Shown: piece by piece, positions 1 through 5,424 of the stretch
Numbering within the stretch: the stretch's first letter is position 1
Layout: every line of letters starts with the position of its first letter
Assembly: GCA_029879665.1 (NCBI GenBank)
Contig: JAOUPW010000166.1
Location: forward strand, 1-5,450
Source: Rhodospirillales bacterium
Lineage (GTDB): Bacteria > Pseudomonadota > Alphaproteobacteria > Rhodospirillales > JAOUPW01
DNA length: 5,450 nt
Direction of reading: 5' to 3'
Position numbers and translations under genes: made by a program
Notes under the pieces: generated by a model
What the model was told of the DNA's origin: nothing
The model's database searches: none
What the model saw: the letters and a program-made list of their open reading frames with translations, nothing else

Positions 1-1
1 G

Positions 2-151
2 GGCGCATTCCTGATCTTCGCCCGCGAAGTTGCCTATGGTCTGGTTATTGGCCTTACCTGGGGACATTTCGTGATCGATTCCCGTGTCTGGAAACTACGC
101 TTATCCGAGTCCCGGGCGTATGTTTTTAATAAATTCTCCTTCATGTTTTAA
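2..151 (+). CDS. C-terminal end of a membrane protein (5' truncated by window edge)
   Basis: An open frame enters from the left edge and ends at TAA 149-151, giving the last 49 residues of a protein. The tail starts with a hydrophobic stretch (about residues 1-20 of the fragment, rich in A, F, L, I, V, G and W) that looks like a final membrane segment. A short His-Phe-Val-Ile-Asp motif follows (residues 22-26), then a basic/aromatic tail with Val-Trp-Lys-Leu-Arg and a Phe-rich end. The His...Asp...Trp pattern reminds me of C-termini of uncharacterised bacterial polytopic membrane proteins, but I cannot name the family from 49 residues. Only 24 bases separate its stop from the next start, so it is probably co-transcribed with the SDR and selD genes. 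That the frame is coding is supported by its sensible composition and by the operon-like spacing; function is unknown. Confidence 0.6.
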   Translation, partial: GAFLIFAREVAYGLVIGLTWGHFVIDSRVWKLRLSESRAYVFNKFSFMF

Positions 152-159
152 TTCATCCC

Positions 160-164
160 GGAGG
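160..164 (+). promoter_or_regulatory. Ribosome binding site of the SDR gene
   Basis: A full GGAGG lies 11 bases before ATG 176, in an A-rich leader. It fixes the start of the SDR at 176. I see no convincing promoter in the 24 bases between the upstream stop and this start, which supports transcription from further left. Confidence 0.7.
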
Positions 165-175
165 AAAGAACGAAA

Positions 176-970
176 ATGGACCTTGGAATCAAGAATAGAC
201 GCGCACTAATCCTGGGCGCCAGCAAGGGTCTGGGCTACGCCTCGGCCCGGGCGCTCGCCGGTGAAGGCGTTGCCGTCGCCCTCAGCAGTTCCGATCTCGG
301 CCGCGCCCGGACGGCGGGGGAAAAAATCGCCGGCGAAACCGGAGCCACCGCCGTTCCCTTGCTGGGGGATGTCTCCAATCCCGACAACATGAATGTTCTC
401 GCCCGCGAGGCGCAACAGGCCCTCGGCGGGCCCATCGATATTCTGGTCAACAACCACGGCGGGCCCCCGCTGGGCGCCGCCATGGACCTGCAGGAAACGG
501 ACCTGATCGAGCAGTTCAACAAGATGGTGGTCAGCCTCATCCGCCTGACCGGCCTGCTGGTCCCGGACATGATCGCTCAACACTGGGGGCGGATCATCAC
601 CATCGGCTCTCAGGGCAACATTCAGCCCCTGCCCAACATGGCGCTTTCCAACACCCTGCGCTCGGCCATGGTCGGTTACACCAAGACCCTGGCCAACGAG
701 GTGATCAAAGACAATGTCACCGTCAACATCGTCGCCCCCGGTGCGGTGCTGACCGACCGCACCCGCTCCAGCGCCGAATTCAATGCCAAAAAAAGAGGCA
801 TCACGCCGGAAGAAATTCTTGCCGAACGGGAACAAAAACTGATCGGCGGCAAATACGGCAAGCCCGAGGACTTCGGCGCCATGGTCGCCTTCCTTTGCAG
901 CCAATACGCCGGGTATTGCACCGGCGGCATCTGGCGATTCGACGGCGGCAACATCAAGAGCATCGTTTAG
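176..970 (+). CDS. Divergent short-chain dehydrogenase/reductase (BKR-like, non-canonical active site)
   Basis: This 264-aa protein has the length and fold signature of a classical SDR with an N-terminal Rossmann domain. The dinucleotide-binding glycine motif GASKGLG is at residues 14-20, an Asp that usually contacts adenine at 65 (GDV), and a variant NNAG motif, NNHGG, at 92-96. The helix-4 Asn (115) and catalytic Ser (145, in IGS) are kept, but where Tyr-x3-Lys is expected the sequence reads S158-N-T-L-R162. PG (188-189) and a C-terminal F-DGG (255-258) are in their usual places. The SDR subgroup I know as BKR-like (cd05344 in memory) is described as lacking a perfect NAD motif and catalytic tetrad, so this may be a family trait and not decay. 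Such proteins are often labelled 3-oxoacyl-ACP reductase, which I would not accept without data. Likely cytoplasmic. It lies 24 bases after a membrane-protein gene and just before selD. Substrate unknown; a redox reaction is likely but unproven. Confidence 0.9.
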   Translation: MDLGIKNRRALILGASKGLGYASARALAGEGVAVALSSSDLGRARTAGEKIAGETGATAVPLLGDVSNPDNMNVLAREAQQALGGPIDILVNNHGGPPLGAAMDLQETDLIEQFNKMVVSLIRLTGLLVPDMIAQHWGRIITIGSQGNIQPLPNMALSNTLRSAMVGYTKTLANEVIKDNVTVNIVAPGAVLTDRTRSSAEFNAKKRGITPEEILAEREQKLIGGKYGKPEDFGAMVAFLCSQYAGYCTGGIWRFDGGNIKSIV

Positions 971-983
971 GATTGATTTGCTC

Positions 984-2060
984 ATGCAAAAGCCTTCGAT
1001 TGGAACCGGCATGGATGAAGATGAAATTCGTCTGACCAGTTTCTCCCACGGCGGCGGTTGCGGTTGCAAGATCGCGCCGGCGGTGTTGAACAAGATTCTG
1101 GCCAAGCTGCCCGGAGAATTCGCCAACGCAGCCCTGCTGGTCGGCACGGAAAGCAGCGATGACGCCGCCGTATACCGCATCAACGACCGCCAGGCCATCG
1201 TCGCCACCACCGATTTTTTCATGCCCATCGTCGACGACGCCTTCGATTTCGGCCGCATCGCCGCGACCAATGCCTTGTCCGACGTTTACGCCGTCGGCGG
1301 GCGCCCGGTGTTGGCGCTGGCCATCGTCGGCATGCCGGTGGACCGGTTGCCGGTCGAAACCATCCAGAATATTCTTGCCGGCGGCGCCGCCGTCTGCGAA
1401 GCGGCGGGGATTCCCATCGCCGGCGGCCATTCCATCGACTCCCCGGAACCCATCTACGGCCTGGCCGCCATCGGCCTGGTCGACCCCGATCACGTCAAGC
1501 GCAACAACAGCGCGCGCGCAGGCGACGTCCTGATTCTGGGCAAGGCGCTGGGCATCGGCATTCTCAGCGCGGCGATGAAAGGCGGAACCCTCGATGGGCC
1601 GGGATACGCCGAAATGATCGAAACCACCACCCGGCTCAATTCCGTGGGCGCCGATCTTGCCGAAATCGGCGGCGTGCACGCCATGACCGACGTTACCGGG
1701 TTCGGCCTTCTCGGGCATTTGCTGGAAGTTTGCCGCGGTTCCGGCCTCGCCGCCCGCCTCGACATGGACAATATCCCCATCCTGCCCCAGGCGCGGGCGT
1801 TGGCGATGAACGGTTTGAACACGGGCGCCGCCGGCCGCAACTGGGAAAGTTACGGCCACGACGTCACCCTGCCTGGGAATTTGAACGATTGGCAACGGAA
1901 CATCCTGGTCGACCCGCAAACCAGTGGCGGGCTGCTGGTTTCATGCCACCCCGATGAGGCTGAGCGCGTGCTGGGGCTTTTCCACGATCAGGGCTATCCC
2001 CACGTCACCGTGATCGGCGCCCTGGAAGCAGGCGCCGCCGGGGTTACCGTCAGGGGGTAG
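984..2060 (+). CDS. selD: Selenide, water dikinase (selenophosphate synthase)
   Basis: SelD makes selenophosphate from selenide and ATP (releasing AMP and phosphate), the selenium donor for selenocysteine, 2-selenouridine in tRNA, or selenium-dependent molybdenum hydroxylases. Counting from ATG 1011, the sequence is in exact register with E. coli SelD as I remember it: GGGCGCK gives Cys17 and Lys20 (catalytic), with Asp51, Asp68 (TTDFF), Asp91 (SD) and Asp227 (AMTDVTGFG) for metal and ATP. GGHS, DPQTSGGLL and the N- and C-terminal halves of the AIRS/PurM-like fold are all present. The essential position is Cys (TGC), not selenocysteine. The start is unresolved: TTG 978 and ATG 984 follow a weak AGGA at 969-972, while ATG 1011 (349 aa) gives the E. 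coli register with a weak GGAA 5 bases ahead. I report the longest ATG form, 358 aa. It sits 13 bases after the SDR stop, so an operon is likely. Its last 11 bases overlap the convergent dehalogenase gene. Confidence 0.96.
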   Translation: MQKPSIGTGMDEDEIRLTSFSHGGGCGCKIAPAVLNKILAKLPGEFANAALLVGTESSDDAAVYRINDRQAIVATTDFFMPIVDDAFDFGRIAATNALSDVYAVGGRPVLALAIVGMPVDRLPVETIQNILAGGAAVCEAAGIPIAGGHSIDSPEPIYGLAAIGLVDPDHVKRNNSARAGDVLILGKALGIGILSAAMKGGTLDGPGYAEMIETTTRLNSVGADLAEIGGVHAMTDVTGFGLLGHLLEVCRGSGLAARLDMDNIPILPQARALAMNGLNTGAAGRNWESYGHDVTLPGNLNDWQRNILVDPQTSGGLLVSCHPDEAERVLGLFHDQGYPHVTVIGALEAGAAGVTVRG

Positions 2061-2946
2061 AGGCCATCTTCCGCCCGATCCACCCGGCGACGGCTTCGCC
2101 CAACCCATGGGGATCGTCTTCCTGAATGTAATGCTTGCCCTTGAGTGTCACCTCTTCCTGATTGGGCCAGGCGCGGCAGAATTCCCGGTTGCGGCCGATC
2201 AGGGCGTGACCGTCGGAGGTATTGATGAACAGCTTGGGCAGGTCCGTGCTCGCCGCCAGCCAATCGGCATAGGCCTGCACCCGGTCGTGGTTGTCGGCGG
2301 GGTCACCGTCGAAGGGAATTTCGCGGGGCCAGACGAGGGTCGGCAGCCGGTCTTCCTGTGATATATAAGGCCGGCGGTAAGCGTCCATTTCGGCTTCCGT
2401 CAGCCCCCGGGCGACGCCGTTGGGCAGTACGTTCTCGATAAACAGGTTTGCTTCCATGGCTTGCCGCAATCCGTCTTCGGTACGGAAGCCGCGAAAACGG
2501 TTTTCGTAGGCTTCCGGCAGGTCCTTCCATTTGCGCGGCTGGACCATGGCTTCCATGTAGCAGATGGCGGCCACCCGCTCCGGATTTCGGCGCGACCAAT
2601 CGAAGCCCAGCGCTGCGCCCCAGTCCTGCAACACGAAAATGATTTCCCCTTCCGGCAACACGGCATCGAACCAGGCATCCAGATAGCGCGCGTGGTCGCC
2701 ATAGCGGTACCCGCCGCCCGGCATCTTTCCCGAATTGCCCATGCCCATCAGGTCCGGCGCCAGACAGCGGCCCAAGTGTTCCAGATGAGGCATGACGTTG
2801 CGCCAGATATAGGACCAGGTCGGGTTGCCGTGGATGAGCACGATGGGCCGGCCTTTACCGGAGTCCAGGTAAGCCATTTCCGAATCCAGCACCGCCACCT
2901 TTTGTGACGGATAAGGATTGTCCGCCGGAATTTCCTGTTCGGTCAT
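2050..2946 (-). CDS. Haloalkane dehalogenase, subfamily II (LinB/DhaA type), second gene of the tandem pair
   Basis: This 298-aa alpha/beta-hydrolase should cleave carbon-halogen bonds of haloalkanes with water, giving an alcohol and halide. The subfamily-II set is complete and matches LinB numbering: nucleophile Asp108 with Trp109 (QDWGAALG), catalytic acid Glu132 (CYMEAM), His272 (KHYIQED), and halide-binding Asn41 in HGNPTW. RRPY, LPTLVWPREIP and DLPKLFIN are further family blocks, and the cap domain lies at about residues 135-215. No signal peptide is seen, so it is cytoplasmic. The frame stays open far upstream, but ATG 2946 is chosen because GGAGG precedes it by 7 bases and its ATGA overlaps the stop of the upstream paralogue, indicating translational coupling. 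Homologues include Renilla-type luciferases and related hydrolases, so exact substrate is not certain. The C-terminus overlaps selD by 11 bases. Confidence 0.92.
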   Translation of the reverse strand: MTEQEIPADNPYPSQKVAVLDSEMAYLDSGKGRPIVLIHGNPTWSYIWRNVMPHLEHLGRCLAPDLMGMGNSGKMPGGGYRYGDHARYLDAWFDAVLPEGEIIFVLQDWGAALGFDWSRRNPERVAAICYMEAMVQPRKWKDLPEAYENRFRGFRTEDGLRQAMEANLFIENVLPNGVARGLTEAEMDAYRRPYISQEDRLPTLVWPREIPFDGDPADNHDRVQAYADWLAASTDLPKLFINTSDGHALIGRNREFCRAWPNQEEVTLKGKHYIQEDDPHGLGEAVAGWIGRKMASTP

Positions 2947-3842
2947 TGTGAAGCCTCCAAGTTTGCGTACCACTCGGCCAGGGCGCGGCCGATGTCGTCG
3001 GGTTTGTCTTCGTGCACGTAATGCAGGCCCGCGACCGTGACTTCCCGTTGGTTGGGGAAGGTGCGCACATGATCGAGAATCTTTCCCTTCAGCACCGCCC
3101 CCGGCTCGCAATGGATGAACAGCTTGGGCAGGGGCGAGGCCGCCATCCAGGCGTTGTTGGCCTCGATCACCGCCAGCACATCCGCCGGTTCGCCTTCCAC
3201 CGGGATTTCCCGGGGCCAGGTCAGGGTCGGGCGTCGGTCCTCGCCGGGATTGCGGTAAGGACGCCGGTATTCGTTCCATGCGTCTTCCGGAAGATCGCGC
3301 AGGATCATGGCGGGAAGAATTTTTTCGACGAAATGGTTTTGCTCCAACACCAACGCCTCCCCTTCCCCGGAGCGGAAGCGGCGCATTAAATCGGAAACTT
3401 TCGGCGGCCAGTAGTCCCAGCCGAAATTACCCATCACCCCTTGGGTGTAGGCGACGGCCTTGACCGCGCCCGGGTGGGTGCGGGCCCAGGTCAGCCCCAG
3501 TTGCGCGCCCCAGTCGTGCATCATCAGGGTGACGTTTTCGCCGATGCCGAGCGCATCCATAAATGCATTGATGTAGGTCTGGTGTTCGGCCAAACGGTAA
3601 GATCCGGGTCCGGTATTTTCCAGCTTCTCGGAATCCCCCTGCCCGATGTTGTCGATGGCGATGCAGCGCGCCGCCCCCTCCACATGGGGAATGATATTCC
3701 GCCACATATAAGAAGACGTGACGTTGCCGTGAAAGAAAACCATGGGATCGCCGGGGCCACCGGTATCCACATACGCCATGCGGCGGCCGAGCACCGTTAT
3801 TTTCTTTTTTTCGTAGCGCATATGCGATGGAATGTCCGTCAC
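2943..3842 (-). CDS. Haloalkane dehalogenase-like alpha/beta-hydrolase with altered catalytic acid, first gene of the tandem pair
   Basis: This 299-aa protein is a paralogue of its downstream neighbour, with the same blocks (MAYVDTG, HGN-TSSYMWRN, HDWGAQLG, RRPTLTWPREIP, LPKLFIH). Counted from GTG 3842, Asn40, Asp110 (nucleophile), Trp111 and His274 align with LinB N38, D108, W109 and H272 at a constant offset of two. The position matching catalytic Glu132 is Gln134 (AYTQGV), so the usual catalytic acid is missing. Glu246 (HCEPGA, equivalent to LinB Glu244) sits after the next strand, where other alpha/beta-hydrolases place their acid, and might substitute. It may be a hydrolase of altered specificity, a light- or ligand-binding relative, or inactive. 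The GTG start has AAGGGG 7 bases ahead, begins MTD like the MTE of its paralogue, and gives matching length; ATG 3863 would add 7 residues but lacks a usable ribosome site. It overlaps the next gene by ATGA. Confidence 0.88.
   Translation of the reverse strand: MTDIPSHMRYEKKKITVLGRRMAYVDTGGPGDPMVFFHGNVTSSYMWRNIIPHVEGAARCIAIDNIGQGDSEKLENTGPGSYRLAEHQTYINAFMDALGIGENVTLMMHDWGAQLGLTWARTHPGAVKAVAYTQGVMGNFGWDYWPPKVSDLMRRFRSGEGEALVLEQNHFVEKILPAMILRDLPEDAWNEYRRPYRNPGEDRRPTLTWPREIPVEGEPADVLAVIEANNAWMAASPLPKLFIHCEPGAVLKGKILDHVRTFPNQREVTVAGLHYVHEDKPDDIGRALAEWYANLEASQ
2954..2958 (-). promoter_or_regulatory. Ribosome binding site of the second dehalogenase gene
   Basis: GGAGG on the minus strand lies 7 bases before ATG 2946, within the last codons of the upstream dehalogenase. 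It selects this start over the longer in-frame extension and indicates that the second gene can load its own ribosomes besides coupling through the ATGA overlap. Confidence 0.75.
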
Positions 3843-3849
3843 GCCCCTA

Positions 3850-3855
3850 CCCCTT
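3850..3855 (-). promoter_or_regulatory. Ribosome binding site supporting a GTG start for the first dehalogenase
   Basis: AAGGGG on the minus strand lies 7 bases before GTG 3842. ATG 3863, the longer alternative, has only GAGAG directly against it, too close to work well. This decides the start I report. Confidence 0.5.
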
Positions 3856-3884
3856 GTTTTCATCTCTCGGTCACATTTCGGACG

Positions 3885-3913
3885 TTGGACAATATCACGC
3901 TTTTGAATATTGT
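3885..3913 (+). promoter_or_regulatory. Candidate promoter for the D-2-hydroxyacid dehydrogenase gene
   Basis: TTGGAC (3885-3890) and TATTGT (3908-3913) are separated by 17 bases in the AT-richest part of the divergent intergenic region. A start near 3920 would give a leader of roughly 38 bases to GTG 3958. The -35 match is only partial, so this is a sequence-based guess. Confidence 0.4.
3889..3913. repeat. Inverted repeat in the divergent promoter region (possible operator)
   Basis: ACAATAT (3889-3895) and ATATTGT (3907-3913) form a perfect 7-bp inverted repeat with an 11-base spacer. Half-site centres are 18 bases apart, suiting a dimeric regulator, and each arm covers the -10 hexamer of one of the two divergent promoter candidates. 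No regulator gene is in the window. Confidence 0.5.
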
Positions 3914-3918
3914 GTCAG
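3889..3918 (-). promoter_or_regulatory. Candidate promoter for the dehalogenase pair
   Basis: On the minus strand CTGACA (3918-3913) and TATTGT (3894-3889) are 18 bases apart, a good -35/-10 pair. A start near 3882 would leave about 40 bases to GTG 3842. It overlaps the plus-strand promoter candidate almost completely, so the two polymerase sites would compete. Confidence 0.4.
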
Positions 3919-3942
3919 TGTCATTCCGGATCAGATTAAACT

Positions 3943-3949
3943 AAAGGAG
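3943..3949 (+). promoter_or_regulatory. Ribosome binding site fixing the GTG start of the D-2-hydroxyacid dehydrogenase
   Basis: AAAGGAG lies 8 bases before GTG 3958. The strength and spacing of this site justify the non-ATG start, which also places the first beta strand (RVAILDDY) at the very N-terminus as in the family. Confidence 0.75.
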
Positions 3950-3957
3950 CCGAGCCC

Positions 3958-4911
3958 GTGACCCGTGTTGCCATTCTTGACGATTACCAGAACGCCGCAC
4001 TCACTGCCGCCGACTGGCACAGCCTTCACGATACGAAAGTCACCGTGTTCACGGAATATATGGACAACGAGGACACCGTCGCCGAGGCGCTTCAGCCCTT
4101 CGACGTCATCGTCGGCATGCGCGAACGCACGCCCTTTCCCAAATCCCTGATCGACCGGCTGCCCAACCTCAAGCTGCTGATCACCACCGGCATGCTCAAC
4201 CGTTCCTTCGATATGGACGCCGCCCGCGCCCGGGGCATCACCGTCTGCGGCACCCGCATGCCCGGAGTGTCGGCGTACGAACTGGCCTGGGCCATAATCA
4301 TGGCCCTGAGTAAAAAACTGGTGGAGGAAAACCGCGCCATGCATGAAGGCCGCTGGCAGGAAGGCATCGGCTTCGAACTCAAGGGCAAAACCCTGGGCAT
4401 CCTCGGTCTGGGCAACCGCGGCATCGAGATGGCCCGGCTCGGTAACGCCTTCGGCATGAAGGTCATCGCCTGGAGCCAGAACCTGACCGACGAGCGCGCC
4501 ACCGAACATGGCGCGACCCGGGTGGACAAAGATGATCTATTCCGGCAATCGGATATTCTCACCATCCAACTGGTGCTGGGCGACCGCACCCGGGGGATCG
4601 TCGGCGTTCGCGAACTAGGCCTGATGAAGCCGACCGCCTATCTGGTCAACACCTCGCGCGGACCCATCGTTGATGAAAAGGCGCTGATCCAGGCGTTGAA
4701 AGAAAAGAAAATCGCCGGCGCCGGCCTCGACGTCTATGACGTCGAACCCCTGCCCGCCGATCACCCCCTGCGCGGTTTGGACAATGCCCTGCTTACCGGG
4801 CACACCGGATACGTGGTCGAGGAACTTTTTACCGTCACCTACGGCGATGCGGTGGAAAACATCCAAGGCTGGCTGGACGGCAAGCCGGTGCGGGTGCTGA
4901 ACGATAAATAA
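3958..4911 (+). CDS. D-2-hydroxyacid dehydrogenase family protein (PGDH-like)
   Basis: This 317-aa protein belongs to the NAD(P)-dependent D-isomer 2-hydroxyacid dehydrogenases, which interconvert 2-oxoacids and D-2-hydroxyacids. A split substrate domain (about residues 1-100 and 285-317) surrounds a Rossmann domain (about 105-280) with GLGNRG at 150-155. The catalytic set is visible: Arg234 (NTSRGP), Glu263 (DVEP) and His282 (TGHTGY), the last in a variant of the common TPHxG. After the second strand the sequence is WSQN (172-175) and lacks the acidic residue that normally selects NAD, so NADP use is possible. Length is typical. It resembles the phosphoglycerate-dehydrogenase-like subgroup, but its substrate cannot be told: it lacks the C-terminal ACT domain of many SerA proteins, so a role in serine synthesis should not be assumed. 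It is divergent from the dehalogenase pair and shares its 115-base control region. It ends 6 bases before the convergent PEBP gene. Confidence 0.93.
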   Translation: MTRVAILDDYQNAALTAADWHSLHDTKVTVFTEYMDNEDTVAEALQPFDVIVGMRERTPFPKSLIDRLPNLKLLITTGMLNRSFDMDAARARGITVCGTRMPGVSAYELAWAIIMALSKKLVEENRAMHEGRWQEGIGFELKGKTLGILGLGNRGIEMARLGNAFGMKVIAWSQNLTDERATEHGATRVDKDDLFRQSDILTIQLVLGDRTRGIVGVRELGLMKPTAYLVNTSRGPIVDEKALIQALKEKKIAGAGLDVYDVEPLPADHPLRGLDNALLTGHTGYVVEELFTVTYGDAVENIQGWLDGKPVRVLNDK

Positions 4912-4912
4912 C

Positions 4913-4925
4913 CGGAATCATTCCG
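4913..4925. repeat. Short palindrome at the convergent gene ends
   Basis: CGGAAT and ATTCCG flank a single C between and just inside the two convergent stop codons. As RNA it could form only a short stem (CGGA/TCCG with a 5-base loop) and no run of T follows on either strand, so a terminator role is weakly supported. Confidence 0.2.
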
Positions 4926-5412
4926 AACGCGGGCCCGCGGTTACCGTAAACGTGGCCTTGGCCAAGGTGTGCTGGTAGATAAAAAATCCCGCCAGCGCGG
5001 CGGTCGCATTTTCCGGCGCATCCAGTTTATCGACATCCAGGGCATGAACGGTGAAGGTGTAATTGTGCTTGCGGCCGACGGGCGGACAGGGGCCGGCATA
5101 CCCCGGAACCCCAAAATCCGTATTGCCCTCGACCGTCCCTTCAGGCAAAGAATCCGCCGGCAATTCCGTCGTCCCGGCGGGAATATCATACACAACCCAA
5201 TGCCAAAAGCCGCTGCCGGTCGGCGCGTCTTTGTCATAGAAGGTGACCGCGAAGCTCTTTGTCGCTTCCGGCGCGCCGTTCCATTTCAACACCGGCCGCT
5301 CGTTGGCGCCGGTGCAGCCAAAATCATTCAGGTATTGAGTTGAAGAAATCGGCGAATTTTCTTTCAACGTCGGACTGGTCAAGGAAAATTCTTTCTGAAG
5401 AGTCTTGCTCAT
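4918..5412 (-). CDS. YbhB/YbcL family (PEBP, Raf kinase inhibitor-like) protein
   Basis: This 164-aa protein is a bacterial phosphatidylethanolamine-binding-protein homologue, the usual size for the YbhB/YbcL group. The ligand-site motifs are present: YDKDAP at 59-64, FWHWVVYDIP at 69-78 with His71, DFG at 99-101, GYAGPCPP at 104-111, and His116 in the following HNYTF strand. The fold is a small beta-rich anion-binding domain. No signal peptide is visible (the N-terminus is MSKTLQKEF), so it is probably cytoplasmic, unlike YbcL-type periplasmic members. Bacterial members have no well-established common function, and the 'kinase inhibitor' label comes from eukaryotic relatives. ATG 5412 is supported by GAGGAGAC 4-11 bases ahead. 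It is convergent with the D-2-hydroxyacid dehydrogenase gene and is transcribed from its own promoter, which must lie at or beyond the right edge. Confidence 0.93.
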   Translation of the reverse strand: MSKTLQKEFSLTSPTLKENSPISSTQYLNDFGCTGANERPVLKWNGAPEATKSFAVTFYDKDAPTGSGFWHWVVYDIPAGTTELPADSLPEGTVEGNTDFGVPGYAGPCPPVGRKHNYTFTVHALDVDKLDAPENATAALAGFFIYQHTLAKATFTVTAGPRSE

Positions 5413-5416
5413 TTCT

Positions 5417-5424
5417 GTCTCCTC
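5417..5424 (-). promoter_or_regulatory. Ribosome binding site of the PEBP gene
   Basis: GAGGAGAC on the minus strand contains an AGGAG core 6 bases before ATG 5412. It overlaps a 10-bp palindrome (CCTCGCGAGG, 5421-5430) whose perfect stem would be too tight to fold, so I attach no role to that. The remaining bases to the right edge show nothing else. Confidence 0.65.

Noticed and set aside
1065..1070. Possible selenocysteine in SelD or elsewhere
   Set aside because: The catalytic codon is TGC, and no gene here has an in-frame TGA followed by continuing homology; the TGA codons seen are normal ends of the dehalogenases and the PEBP gene.
206..1270. Long 354-codon open frame on the minus strand across the SDR and selD
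   Set aside because: It lies antisense to two well-supported genes, crosses their junction, shows no recognisable domain, and its composition (rich in G, A, D, V) is what the reverse of GC-rich codons gives.
954..1919. 321-codon minus-strand frame opposite selD
   Set aside because: Antisense shadow of selD with no motif or ribosome site; long empty frames opposite genes are common at this GC content.
2947..3279. In-frame N-terminal extension of the second dehalogenase
   Set aside because: The extra 111 codons overlap the upstream paralogue in another frame and have no family similarity; GGAGG and the ATGA overlap place the start at 2946.
3441..3944. 167-codon plus-strand frame across the first dehalogenase and the intergenic region
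   Set aside because: Antisense to a clear gene, no family features, and it would run through the divergent promoter region.
4928..4939. Perfect 12-base palindrome CGCGGGCCCGCG near the end of the PEBP gene
   Set aside because: It encodes part of the PEBP C-terminus, has no T run after it on either strand, and self-complementary GC stretches of this size are expected in such DNA; a terminator is not supported.
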